From contig NZ_JAFCJK010000006.1 of NCBI RefSeq assembly GCF_018131005.1, positions 372,001-436,000 of the forward strand: a DNA stretch of 64,000 nucleotides, read 5' to 3'. The translations under genes and the position numbers were made by a program. Positions 54,924-62,306 of the stretch are shown here, piece after piece; the stretch's first letter is position 1, and every line of letters starts with the position of its first letter. Under the pieces are notes generated by a model. The model saw only the letters and a list, made by a program, of their open reading frames with translations, was not told the DNA's origin and did not search any database. The DNA is from Bradyrhizobium lablabi. GTDB lineage: Bacteria > Pseudomonadota > Alphaproteobacteria > Rhizobiales > Xanthobacteraceae.

Positions 54924-55830
54924 CCTGCGACAGGGCGCTTCGTGCTGCAGGGGATTCTGCCAGGACGTTGAGAAGCATGAAATCGTGGATTGCGCCATTG
55001 TAGCGGACGCAAATCACCGAAACTCCCGCCTCCCGCAACCTTCGGGCATACTCTTCCCCGTCTTCGCAAGCCACGTCGCATTCGGCGACTAGTACCATGG
55101 CTTCGGGCAGATCATTCAGCTGAAGGGGCGTTGCGTAGAGTGGACATACAATCGGGTCTTGGTGCGGCATTCCCGGCGGGAACGCCTGATTGACACGCTT
55201 GCTGAGGGCGTCGCCGGTGAACCACCAACGATCCTTCGCACCGGAGCCGGCGTTACCAAGCGGAGGTCTTACGACCGGATAAAGAAGAAGCTGGAACGCA
55301 AGCTCGGGCCCGCGGCGCCGCTTGGCCAGCAGGGCAAGTGAGGTTGCGGCACCCGCTCCAGTGCAATCACCGGCCAGAGCAATACGCGATGCATCCAGGC
55401 CGAGTTGGCCGGCGTTTCCGGCCATGAAGGTCAACGCCGCATACGCTTGTTCCAGCTGCTCGAAGTACGGCAACTCGGGTACAAGGCCGAATTCCGTAAA
55501 GACGACGGCGGCTCTCACGCCAGTGGCCAACTCGCGCAAAAGCCGATCGTACGTTCTCGCATCGCCCATCACCCAGCATCCGCCATGGAGATAGAATATG
55601 ACTGGGAGGCACCCTTCCTCGTCAGCCGGTCTGACGATGTGCATCCCGACTTCCTGCGACGGACCAACATTTATCCTGAGCGTATCGACCCTCGCCGGCT
55701 TTACGATCGGCTGTCGGGCTTGGAGCTGGCGTAGAGCCGTTCGACATTGGGGAACGGCGAGGCCATGTGGCGAAAGGTGCCCCGCCCGAGCCTCGCCGTC
55801 GAGAAAAAATTGAATGATAGGGTCCAGCAC
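54886..55830 (-). CDS. Alpha/beta hydrolase of the HSL (GDXG) family with Cys at the nucleophile position
   Basis: 314 residues. HSL-type oxyanion motif YLHGGCW, acid-region AECDVACEDGEEYA and catalytic His in AIHDFMLLN match GDXG esterases. The nucleophile elbow, normally GDSAGG, reads GDCTGAG: the codon for residue 156 is TGC, so Cys replaces Ser. Either it is a thiol hydrolase or it is inactive. I start at GTG (VLDPIIQFFLDG), which matches where family members begin; the frame is open about 58 codons further but without homology. No strong ribosome-binding site. It overlaps the STAND gene tail to tail. Confidence 0.85.
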   Translation of the reverse strand: MLDPIIQFFLDGEARAGHLSPHGLAVPQCRTALRQLQARQPIVKPARVDTLRINVGPSQEVGMHIVRPADEEGCLPVIFYLHGGCWVMGDARTYDRLLRELATGVRAAVVFTEFGLVPELPYFEQLEQAYAALTFMAGNAGQLGLDASRIALAGDCTGAGAATSLALLAKRRRGPELAFQLLLYPVVRPPLGNAGSGAKDRWWFTGDALSKRVNQAFPPGMPHQDPIVCPLYATPLQLNDLPEAMVLVAECDVACEDGEEYARRLREAGVSVICVRYNGAIHDFMLLNVLAESPAARSALSQAIEALRGALYRP

Positions 55831-56085
55831 CGCGTTTTCTGTCGATATGTAGTGATTTCGAGAGCGTCTCGGCTTACGGCGGCTTCGTCGTATTGGCTGA
55901 TCGCCGCGACGTAACGCATTCCATAATGAATCTTGGGCGTTCGCTTGGCATGTTAAGACTTGTGAATCGATGCTGTCGACTGACCGTGGGTGATCTCGAA
56001 CCAACTCGTACGATACAGAAGCCTCACGATTGTACCGGATGGAGAGGCCGATCGATGACCGGTCTTCGACCTGTGGAACGCTTGC

Positions 56086-57051
56086 TCATTGCTGGATCTC
56101 TCGCCTGTATTCGCTAGGGCTCCATCCCGTTATTCTGCGGAAGGTAAGGCTGAACGAACTCGTCTGTGAATAGCCCAAGGCTAACCCGACGTCCGTAACG
56201 GACGCGTCTCGATCCGCCAACAGCAACTTGGCTTGTTCGACACGTCGCATGACCTGATATTGGTGTGGCGGCACACCGAACGACCGCTTGAATGCTCGGC
56301 AAAAATGATGCGGGCTCAATCTGACCAACCGCGCGAGTGTCGCGAGACAAAAATGGTCGGCAAGGTGATCCTCGATGTATGATGAGACAACGCGCCTCTG
56401 CCAGCTTGCAAGACCACCACGACAGACAATCGCTACGCGGCTGTTTTCAGAATCCGCTCGTGTCAGTTCATGTGCCAGCACGTTGGAAAGAGCATCAAGA
56501 TAGTGGAGCGGCTTTTGTTGGCCGCTCTCAAGGGCTCGATACAGCTTGGATGCGGTTTCCCAAGCCTGCATGTCCTCGAAGTGGAGCTTGGCGATCAGCT
56601 CGTTTGCTCCTTCCGCAAACTGTTCCTTCGGAAGGTACAGGAACGTCATCCTCGTTCGAGAATTCGCTTCGCATACTTCGCTGAAAGGATGACCAGCCGG
56701 AACGAAAGTCAGCCTCCCGGCTACACTGCGCATGGTCGAAGGGGAGAGCCCCGAGATCGTGGCTTGCCCTTCTCTCCGAGATCCTTCCTGGTAAAGAATG
56801 AGAAGATGCACCGAGCCGGCAAAGGAAACCGTGATCCTTGCACCCGCGGGCAGAAATATTGATTCGACAAAGCGACCGTGGAAGCCCGAGCTGTAGCGTG
56901 TAACAGTTCTATCGGGCGCAATGCTTGCGAGTTGGCCAAGCCGACACGATCTGGAAGCGACCTTTACGCGGTGCTGAGCCCGCGGGGCGTTCAGTTCGTC
57001 CGAACCGGAACAACCGTCGTCCGTTCGATTCGTGCCTAAAAGCTCCGTCAT
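56086..57051 (-). CDS. AraC-family transcriptional regulator
   Basis: 321 residues. The N-terminal cupin-like part (IFLPAGARITVSFAGSVHLL, RLTFVPAGHPF) senses an effector; the C-terminal AraC/XylS domain has two helix-turn-helix units (LATLARLVRLSPHHFCRAFK and VTDVGLALGYSQTSSFSLTF) ending RITGWSPSEYRR. Start at MTELLGTN; a longer reading of 81 codons runs through Arg/Cys-rich, improbable sequence into the region upstream of the MocR gene. Likely targets are unknown; the hydrolase gene lies downstream on the same strand, 255 nt away. Confidence 0.9.
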   Translation of the reverse strand: MTELLGTNRTDDGCSGSDELNAPRAQHRVKVASRSCRLGQLASIAPDRTVTRYSSGFHGRFVESIFLPAGARITVSFAGSVHLLILYQEGSRREGQATISGLSPSTMRSVAGRLTFVPAGHPFSEVCEANSRTRMTFLYLPKEQFAEGANELIAKLHFEDMQAWETASKLYRALESGQQKPLHYLDALSNVLAHELTRADSENSRVAIVCRGGLASWQRRVVSSYIEDHLADHFCLATLARLVRLSPHHFCRAFKRSFGVPPHQYQVMRRVEQAKLLLADRDASVTDVGLALGYSQTSSFSLTFRRITGWSPSEYRREIQQ

Positions 57052-57241
57052 GACACCATCCGAATCCAATGATGCAACTGGACGCTGCTGGCACTTCGAC
57101 CCACGTGGCCGACAGCAGCGCGCGGCCCGTCTACGCGGATCGTTGTACCGCAATCCGCTTGAGATCTCGGTGAATCCGGCAAAGTTTCTCGTGAAAAGAT
57201 GTAAAGCGGAATGCCGATCGCGGTGACGTCTGTGGTCGGTG

Positions 57242-58645
57242 CTATCTCGCCAATTCCAACAGCCGACGACAATCCGCCGGCAGCCGCCGTTCAATGAGGT
57301 TGGTTACGCCGAGCAGCAATCCCTGCTGCCGGGGAGATTGCATATACCACGGTGACAGGGGTGCCGGCGCCAAGCCGAACTGCAGGGCGCGCAAAGCGAT
57401 GTCGACGTCTGATGCTCGCTCGGGAAGCGAGAGAACCACTGCCAGACCGGCGGTCGCCTGCACCTTTATCGAGTCTGACGCCATCTCTCCCAGGCAACGA
57501 ATCAGGGTCTCGCGTCGGGCGGCGTAAAGCCGCTTCATGCGGCGCAGATGACGAAGATAACACCCGTCCCGCAGGAATTCCGCCACCGCGCGCTGCACGG
57601 CCGCAGCCGGCGCCGGCGCCAAGCAAGCGGCGAGCTCACCGAACCGACGATAAAGTTCCGGCGGCACCACCATGAAACCGAGGCGCAGCGCCGGGCTGAT
57701 CGTCTTGCTGAAGCTGCCGATGTGCAGCACCCGTCCGCCATGATCGAGGGATGCAAGAGCCGGAGCCGCGCGTCCTTTTAGCTGCAGTTCACTCAGGTAA
57801 TCGTCCTCAATGATCCAGGCCTCGTTTCGCCGAGCCCAATCGAGCAGTGCAAAACGCCGCGGCAGCGACATTGTCATCCCGAGCGGCGCCTGCTGGCCCG
57901 GTGTCACAACGGCCAGCGCCGCTCCCGCGGCCTTTCGCACACCGGTGGCGACATCCAGTCCTTCCGCATCGACCGGGACAGCTGTCACATGCATGCCAGC
58001 CAGGTCGAGAGCAGTGCGCGTCAGTGGAAAGCCTGGATCCTCGATCCAAGCTCCCGTCCTTCCAAGTTGAAGCCCTTGGATCGCCAGACCGAGAGCGCCG
58101 GAAAATCCGCCTGTTATGAGGACCTGAGAGGGACTGCACCGAATGCCGCGGGCCAGTCCCAAGTGAGCCGCGATCTCCTTTCGCAACTCCGGATCGCCAC
58201 GCGGATCGGGATACGTTACAGGCACCGCCGCAGCCCGCCTGGTCTCACGCGTCAGGAGGCGTGACCACAGCTTGAACGGGAAGGCCCCTTGAGAGGGCAC
58301 GCCCATCTGAAAGACCAGCGGCGCGCTTCCGAAATCATAGAAGAGCTCCGGCAGAAGCGGGGCTTCCTGTGACCGGTCGGGCATTGAAGACCGGGGCTGG
58401 CGCTCGGCAACGCGAGTTCCTGCCGGCCCGAGACCAATCGCGAATTGCTCCGCGATGAGACGTGCGTAGGCCAGACGCACGGTGCCGCGAGAGACGCCGA
58501 GCTGAGCGGCCAGATCTTGCCAAGATGGCAGCCGCGCGCCCGAGGCGAGCCGTCCGGTCTCGATGCCCTCTCGGATCGCGCAATAAATCTGGGCAGCCAG
58601 CGGGGTCCTTCTAGCACGATCGAGATCGATGGGGAGTGCAGCCAT
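57242..58645 (-). CDS. MocR/PdxR-type GntR regulator with aminotransferase domain
   Basis: 467 residues: GntR winged helix about 10-78 (PLAAQIYCAIREGIETGRLA, QLGVSRGTVRLAYARLI), linker, then a class I aminotransferase-like domain with the PLP-binding Lys in IGSFSKTISPALRLGF, Asp in EDDYLSEL and Arg near the C-terminus. Such proteins use PLP as effector or cofactor. Start at MAALPID, because the domain begins there; upstream codons are noise. Divergent from the HD-domain gene; a TGGTAC direct repeat lies in the 96-bp gap. Confidence 0.92.
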   Translation of the reverse strand: MAALPIDLDRARRTPLAAQIYCAIREGIETGRLASGARLPSWQDLAAQLGVSRGTVRLAYARLIAEQFAIGLGPAGTRVAERQPRSSMPDRSQEAPLLPELFYDFGSAPLVFQMGVPSQGAFPFKLWSRLLTRETRRAAAVPVTYPDPRGDPELRKEIAAHLGLARGIRCSPSQVLITGGFSGALGLAIQGLQLGRTGAWIEDPGFPLTRTALDLAGMHVTAVPVDAEGLDVATGVRKAAGAALAVVTPGQQAPLGMTMSLPRRFALLDWARRNEAWIIEDDYLSELQLKGRAAPALASLDHGGRVLHIGSFSKTISPALRLGFMVVPPELYRRFGELAACLAPAPAAAVQRAVAEFLRDGCYLRHLRRMKRLYAARRETLIRCLGEMASDSIKVQATAGLAVVLSLPERASDVDIALRALQFGLAPAPLSPWYMQSPRQQGLLLGVTNLIERRLPADCRRLLELAR

Positions 58646-58652
58646 CACGCGA

Positions 58653-58682
58653 TGGTACAGCCAAAATCGACAATCTTGGTAC
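58653..58682. promoter_or_regulatory. TGGTAC direct repeat, candidate MocR operator
   Basis: TGGTACAG and TGGTACTG recur 24 nt apart (two turns or so) in the divergent gap between the MocR-type gene and the HD-domain gene. Known: MocR-type regulators bind direct repeats of this spacing class in divergent promoters. The first copy is only 8 nt before the MocR start, fitting autorepression; the second is about 60 nt before the HD gene start. Confidence 0.45.
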
Positions 58683-58741
58683 TGTTTTATGGTCGCGGCG
58701 GTCCGATCTATTCGCCAGAGACACAGACACAGGAGTTGACG

Positions 58742-59380
58742 ATGGCCGATATCATTTCTGGCATCAAGATCCCCGATAGCAAGATCGCACGCGAAGCCGC
58801 CGAACTCGTGCGGCAACACGAAACTGAGATGTTGTTCAACCACTCGGTTCGGGTGTTTGTGTTCGGTGCGATGCAGGGAATCCGGCAGAACCTGAAATTC
58901 GACTCTGAACTGCTTTATGTCGCTGCGCTGTTTCACGATCTGGGCCTTGTCGATCACTACCACACGGAGTCAAAGCGATTTGAAGTAGATGGTGCCGACG
59001 CCGCTCGCGAATTTCTCAGGGGTCACGGCATTGCACAGCCACAAGCTGATCTCGTGTGGGAGGCGATTGCCCTACACACCACGCCTGGAATTCCTCGATA
59101 CATGCGGCCAGAAATCGCTCTCACGAACGCAGGCGTTTTAGTGGACGTCGTCGGCATTGGATATGACGAGTACACGCCAGAGCAACGCGACGAAGTGGTC
59201 GCCGCATTTCCGCGCGGTGATTTTAAGAACGAGTTTCTTCAGATGCAGACTTGCTCGGCCCTGAAGAAGCCTCAGACGACGTTTGGGACAGTCAACTTCG
59301 ATTACATCGAAAATCACGATCCCACATTTCGCAAGCCAAACGCGTGCACTCTCATCCGCGGCACTCCCTGGCGTAGCTGA
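58742..59380 (+). CDS. HD-domain hydrolase, cyanamide hydratase-like
   Basis: 212 residues. HD-superfamily metal ligands: His in NHSVRVFVFG, His-Asp in ALFHDLGLVDHY, and a later IALHTTPGIP region; the context (YVAALFHDLGL and HTTPG) resembles cyanamide hydratase/Ddi2-type proteins rather than signalling HD-GYP. Cyanamide itself has not been shown to be the substrate of most bacterial members. AGGAG lies before the ATG. It is divergent from the MocR-type regulator and followed by an MFS exporter 77 nt downstream, so this trio may form one detoxification unit. Confidence 0.85.
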   Translation: MADIISGIKIPDSKIAREAAELVRQHETEMLFNHSVRVFVFGAMQGIRQNLKFDSELLYVAALFHDLGLVDHYHTESKRFEVDGADAAREFLRGHGIAQPQADLVWEAIALHTTPGIPRYMRPEIALTNAGVLVDVVGIGYDEYTPEQRDEVVAAFPRGDFKNEFLQMQTCSALKKPQTTFGTVNFDYIENHDPTFRKPNACTLIRGTPWRS

Positions 59381-59457
59381 GCCGTCATGGGCATTTCGTC
59401 CGAGTGCGACGGTACGGGACCCGTAATTCGTCGCCACCGCTTCTTGATATTGGCATC

Positions 59458-60648
59458 ATGTCTAGCTCGCTCAGCTCGCTCCGCTGGTTAACCCTCGGCG
59501 CCTTTTCGATTGGTACCGAGGGCTTCATGATCGCCGGGCTGTTGCCCGGCCTCGCGCAAGACCTGAACGTCAGCCTGCCCGCCGCCGGTCATCTGGTCAC
59601 CGCCTTTTCCCTCGCTTACGCCGTCGGAGCTCCCGTCATGGCGGTGGTGACGGCCGGACTGGAGCGCCGCCGCCTGCTGGCCTTCGCGATCGCCGGCATC
59701 AGCCTTGCCAATCTGCTCGCAGCGCTCGCGCCGGGCTACGCCGGGCTGTTGGCGGCCCGGCTGCTGTTGGCCTTGTCGGCCGCGAGTTTTATGCCGGCGG
59801 CCAGCGGATATGCAGCCGCGTCGGGCGGGCCGGAACGGCGTGGCCGCGCCTTATCCATGGTGACCAACGGGCTGTCGTTCGCAATCACCGCCGGCGTGCC
59901 GCTCGGGGTACTGGTTGGTCAGAGGCTCGGCTGGCGCGCCACCTTTCTCGTCGTGGGAGGATTGGCGGCGCTCTCGCTTGTCGGGATCCTTTCCGGAATG
60001 CCGAGGCAACCGCCCGGCATCACCGCAGGTTTGGGTGAGCGCCTGGCGTTGGCGAGGCGCCCTGACGTGCTGGCGGTCCTCTCCACTAGCGCGCTGACCG
60101 TTGCCGGCACCTTCACGCTGTACACGTATTTGGGTGTCTTCTTGGCCAAGGTCGCCGAGATCGGGCCAGAAGGGCTGGCTATGGTGCTACTCGGATTCGG
60201 GATTGCCAGTGCCGTTGGCACCCGGCTTGGAGGCGCCGCCGCGGACCACTGGGGCGCGCGCCACACCGTGATCGTTGGTTGTGGGCTCACCCTTTTGGCG
60301 TACCTTGTTCTCTCGCTCGGCGCTTCGCTCGGGCCGGCGCAAGCGCTGCTGGCCCTGCTGCCGGCTATCCTGCTTTGGGGCCTGGCCAGCTGGGGATTGA
60401 TGACGGCGCAGCAGGCGCGGCTGGTCGCGCTAGCTCCAGCTTTGGCCTCGGTAAGCCTATCCCTGAATTCATCGGCTATCTATCTCGGCAGCGCCATGGG
60501 CGCGGCAGTTGGCGCGTTGGTCGTCGCCGATAACGGAGTAAGAGAGCTTGGCTGGGTGGCCGCGGGATTCAGCATGGCCGCGCTGCTGACCGTTCACGTC
60601 TGCGCCCGCCGCTTCAGATCGAGGTTGACGCGCCGCGAGGGCGATTGA
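59458..60648 (+). CDS. MFS efflux transporter (DHA1/AraJ type)
   Basis: 396 residues, twelve predicted helices. Starts MSSSLSSLRWLTLGAFSIGT; FMIAGLLPGLAQDLNVSLPA is typical of the AraJ/Cmx/purine-ribonucleoside efflux group, with the motif-C-like stretch ITAGVPLGVLVGQRLGW in helix 5 of drug/H+ antiporters. Likely exports a small toxic compound by proton antiport. It follows the HD-domain gene by 77 nt on the same strand, and may be controlled with it by the MocR protein. No strong ribosome-binding site before the ATG. Confidence 0.9.
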   Translation: MSSSLSSLRWLTLGAFSIGTEGFMIAGLLPGLAQDLNVSLPAAGHLVTAFSLAYAVGAPVMAVVTAGLERRRLLAFAIAGISLANLLAALAPGYAGLLAARLLLALSAASFMPAASGYAAASGGPERRGRALSMVTNGLSFAITAGVPLGVLVGQRLGWRATFLVVGGLAALSLVGILSGMPRQPPGITAGLGERLALARRPDVLAVLSTSALTVAGTFTLYTYLGVFLAKVAEIGPEGLAMVLLGFGIASAVGTRLGGAAADHWGARHTVIVGCGLTLLAYLVLSLGASLGPAQALLALLPAILLWGLASWGLMTAQQARLVALAPALASVSLSLNSSAIYLGSAMGAAVGALVVADNGVRELGWVAAGFSMAALLTVHVCARRFRSRLTRREGD

Positions 60649-60869
60649 TGTGGACACGCTTTACGCGATCGGCGGATCGATCTCATGAGACGCATAGTCG
60701 CGCATTGGACGCATGTCGCTGTCGACGCACGGGAGCAAACGTTCCTCCGCCGGACGAGGGAGTTGAAAGATGATCGACGCTTCCGCGTTGTTGATCATCC
60801 AGCGCCGGCCGGCAAAACACGCAGACAGATTTGCGAATTCGTTGCTCAAATCGCATCCTTGGCTGTCAG

Positions 60870-62306
60870 TCAGCGGTTCGCCCGAAGTTTCGGGGGGCGT
60901 CCCTGCAGCAGCTGATCGAGGGTGATGCCCAGCGGTTCCTCGACATAGGTCTTCAGGAGATCGCGCACCTCCTCGGTCAGTGCGGCCTCGATGTCGTTCT
61001 CGACCGTTTTCTGCAATACCGGCTCGACCAGTTGGGATCGATGCCCGCGAACGCCGGCCGCCAGCACCGGTGCGAGAATCTCGGGCTGCTGGCGTGCCGC
61101 CTCCTGAAGCAACTTCGGATCCGGTACGCGATTTGCCAACGCAAGGAACGCCAGGCCGGCCGCAAGAATCGCCGACAGGGACTGGTCCGCGGCGATGATG
61201 TCAATGCCCGCAGCCTGCGCGACCATCTCTTGCAGTTTCGGCGTTAGCGTAATCTGGGAGACGTCCACAGTGCCATCGGGCGTAACGCTGATCCTGCCAA
61301 AGGATGCCAGGTGCCCCTCGTCCTTCAGGATCACGTCGAACGTGCCTTCGAGTGTAAGCTGCTTAAGGTGCAGGATTGGGGCGACAGATGTCGCGGCATT
61401 CAACAGGGTTGTTTCTCCCGTCTTCACGCGCGGCGCCAGGGCGCTAACTTGGTCAAACAATATCGCAAGACTCGCAGAAAGCTGGGCCGTCGCTGTCAGC
61501 GATGAGCCGCCGATGATGCGGAGAGTCTTGGTGCCCTTTTTATTGACTTGGCTGATCTGAGCTCCGAGCTGGAATTTGGCTCCCGCGCCCTGCAGGACGA
61601 TATCACGCAGCTGGATTCGCGGAGTTGCCGGATTAAGCAGCTCCTGCGTAAGAGCTTCCTCGATCTGCCCGAGCACAAATGTGCTTCCCGCGCGCTCCGG
61701 CTCAACGGTGATTTGGGCAAACACATTGGCTAGCGTCGCAGCGGGGTCAGGGTCGAGAAAGAGGGAATAGCGAGGGTCACCAAGCTGGGTTGCACTGATG
61801 CGCTCGGCGATTGCTTGCTCGAGCGCGCTTTGTATCTTGTCGGCGAGTTCGGAAGCCGCTTCCCTGTCATCCGGATTGGTCACATCCCGCAGGAACACAG
61901 GCCATCTCGCGACGCCACGCTTCAAATCGTATACCAGGTCATTTACCTGGTACGTCGCGCTGACGACGCCGATGATCTTCAGCAGCAGCCCTCTTGCCGG
62001 CACAGCGGCGGGATCGATTTTCACCAGCAGCGCCCCGGAGAACGACACGCTCAGTGTCGTATCGTCAATGCCGGCGGTGACTGTGTTGAAGGCCGCGTTC
62101 TCGACCGTGCCTAGCGGGAAGCTCACCAAAATCTGTCCCGCCGGCAGAGCGACGCTCAGGCTGATGCCCTTAAGCAACAGCTGATATTCCGGAACCGCGC
62201 GCGGTACGAGCGTGCGCAGCGGAAACGGTGATGAAGGGTTGGCCGGCCGCGCACCGGTCACAGACCGAGCGACGGGTTGGGTTACCGCGTCCGGGCGTGA
62301 ACTCAT
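60870..62306 (-). CDS. Protein of unknown function, second gene of a coupled pair
   Basis: 478 residues, no signal peptide or membrane helix. The sequence alternates beta-rich stretches (ISLSVALPAGQILVSFPLGT, TTLSVSFSGALLVKIDP) and Ala-rich amphipathic helices (DREAASELADKIQSALEQAI), with a helical C-terminus. Two sections repeat the theme of a beta strand followed by IQLRDIVLQGAG- or LHLKQLTLEGTF-like strands, so the protein may contain two related domains. I recognise no family. The start ATG overlaps the stop of the preceding gene (ATGA), so the two proteins are made together. The roughly 220 bp downstream hold no gene I would support. Confidence 0.75.
   Translation of the reverse strand: MSSRPDAVTQPVARSVTGARPANPSSPFPLRTLVPRAVPEYQLLLKGISLSVALPAGQILVSFPLGTVENAAFNTVTAGIDDTTLSVSFSGALLVKIDPAAVPARGLLLKIIGVVSATYQVNDLVYDLKRGVARWPVFLRDVTNPDDREAASELADKIQSALEQAIAERISATQLGDPRYSLFLDPDPAATLANVFAQITVEPERAGSTFVLGQIEEALTQELLNPATPRIQLRDIVLQGAGAKFQLGAQISQVNKKGTKTLRIIGGSSLTATAQLSASLAILFDQVSALAPRVKTGETTLLNAATSVAPILHLKQLTLEGTFDVILKDEGHLASFGRISVTPDGTVDVSQITLTPKLQEMVAQAAGIDIIAADQSLSAILAAGLAFLALANRVPDPKLLQEAARQQPEILAPVLAAGVRGHRSQLVEPVLQKTVENDIEAALTEEVRDLLKTYVEEPLGITLDQLLQGRPPKLRANR

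Noticed and set aside
60661..60849. Leftward 62-codon open frame after the unknown gene
   Set aside because: No ribosome-binding site and no protein-like pattern; the translation seems random.
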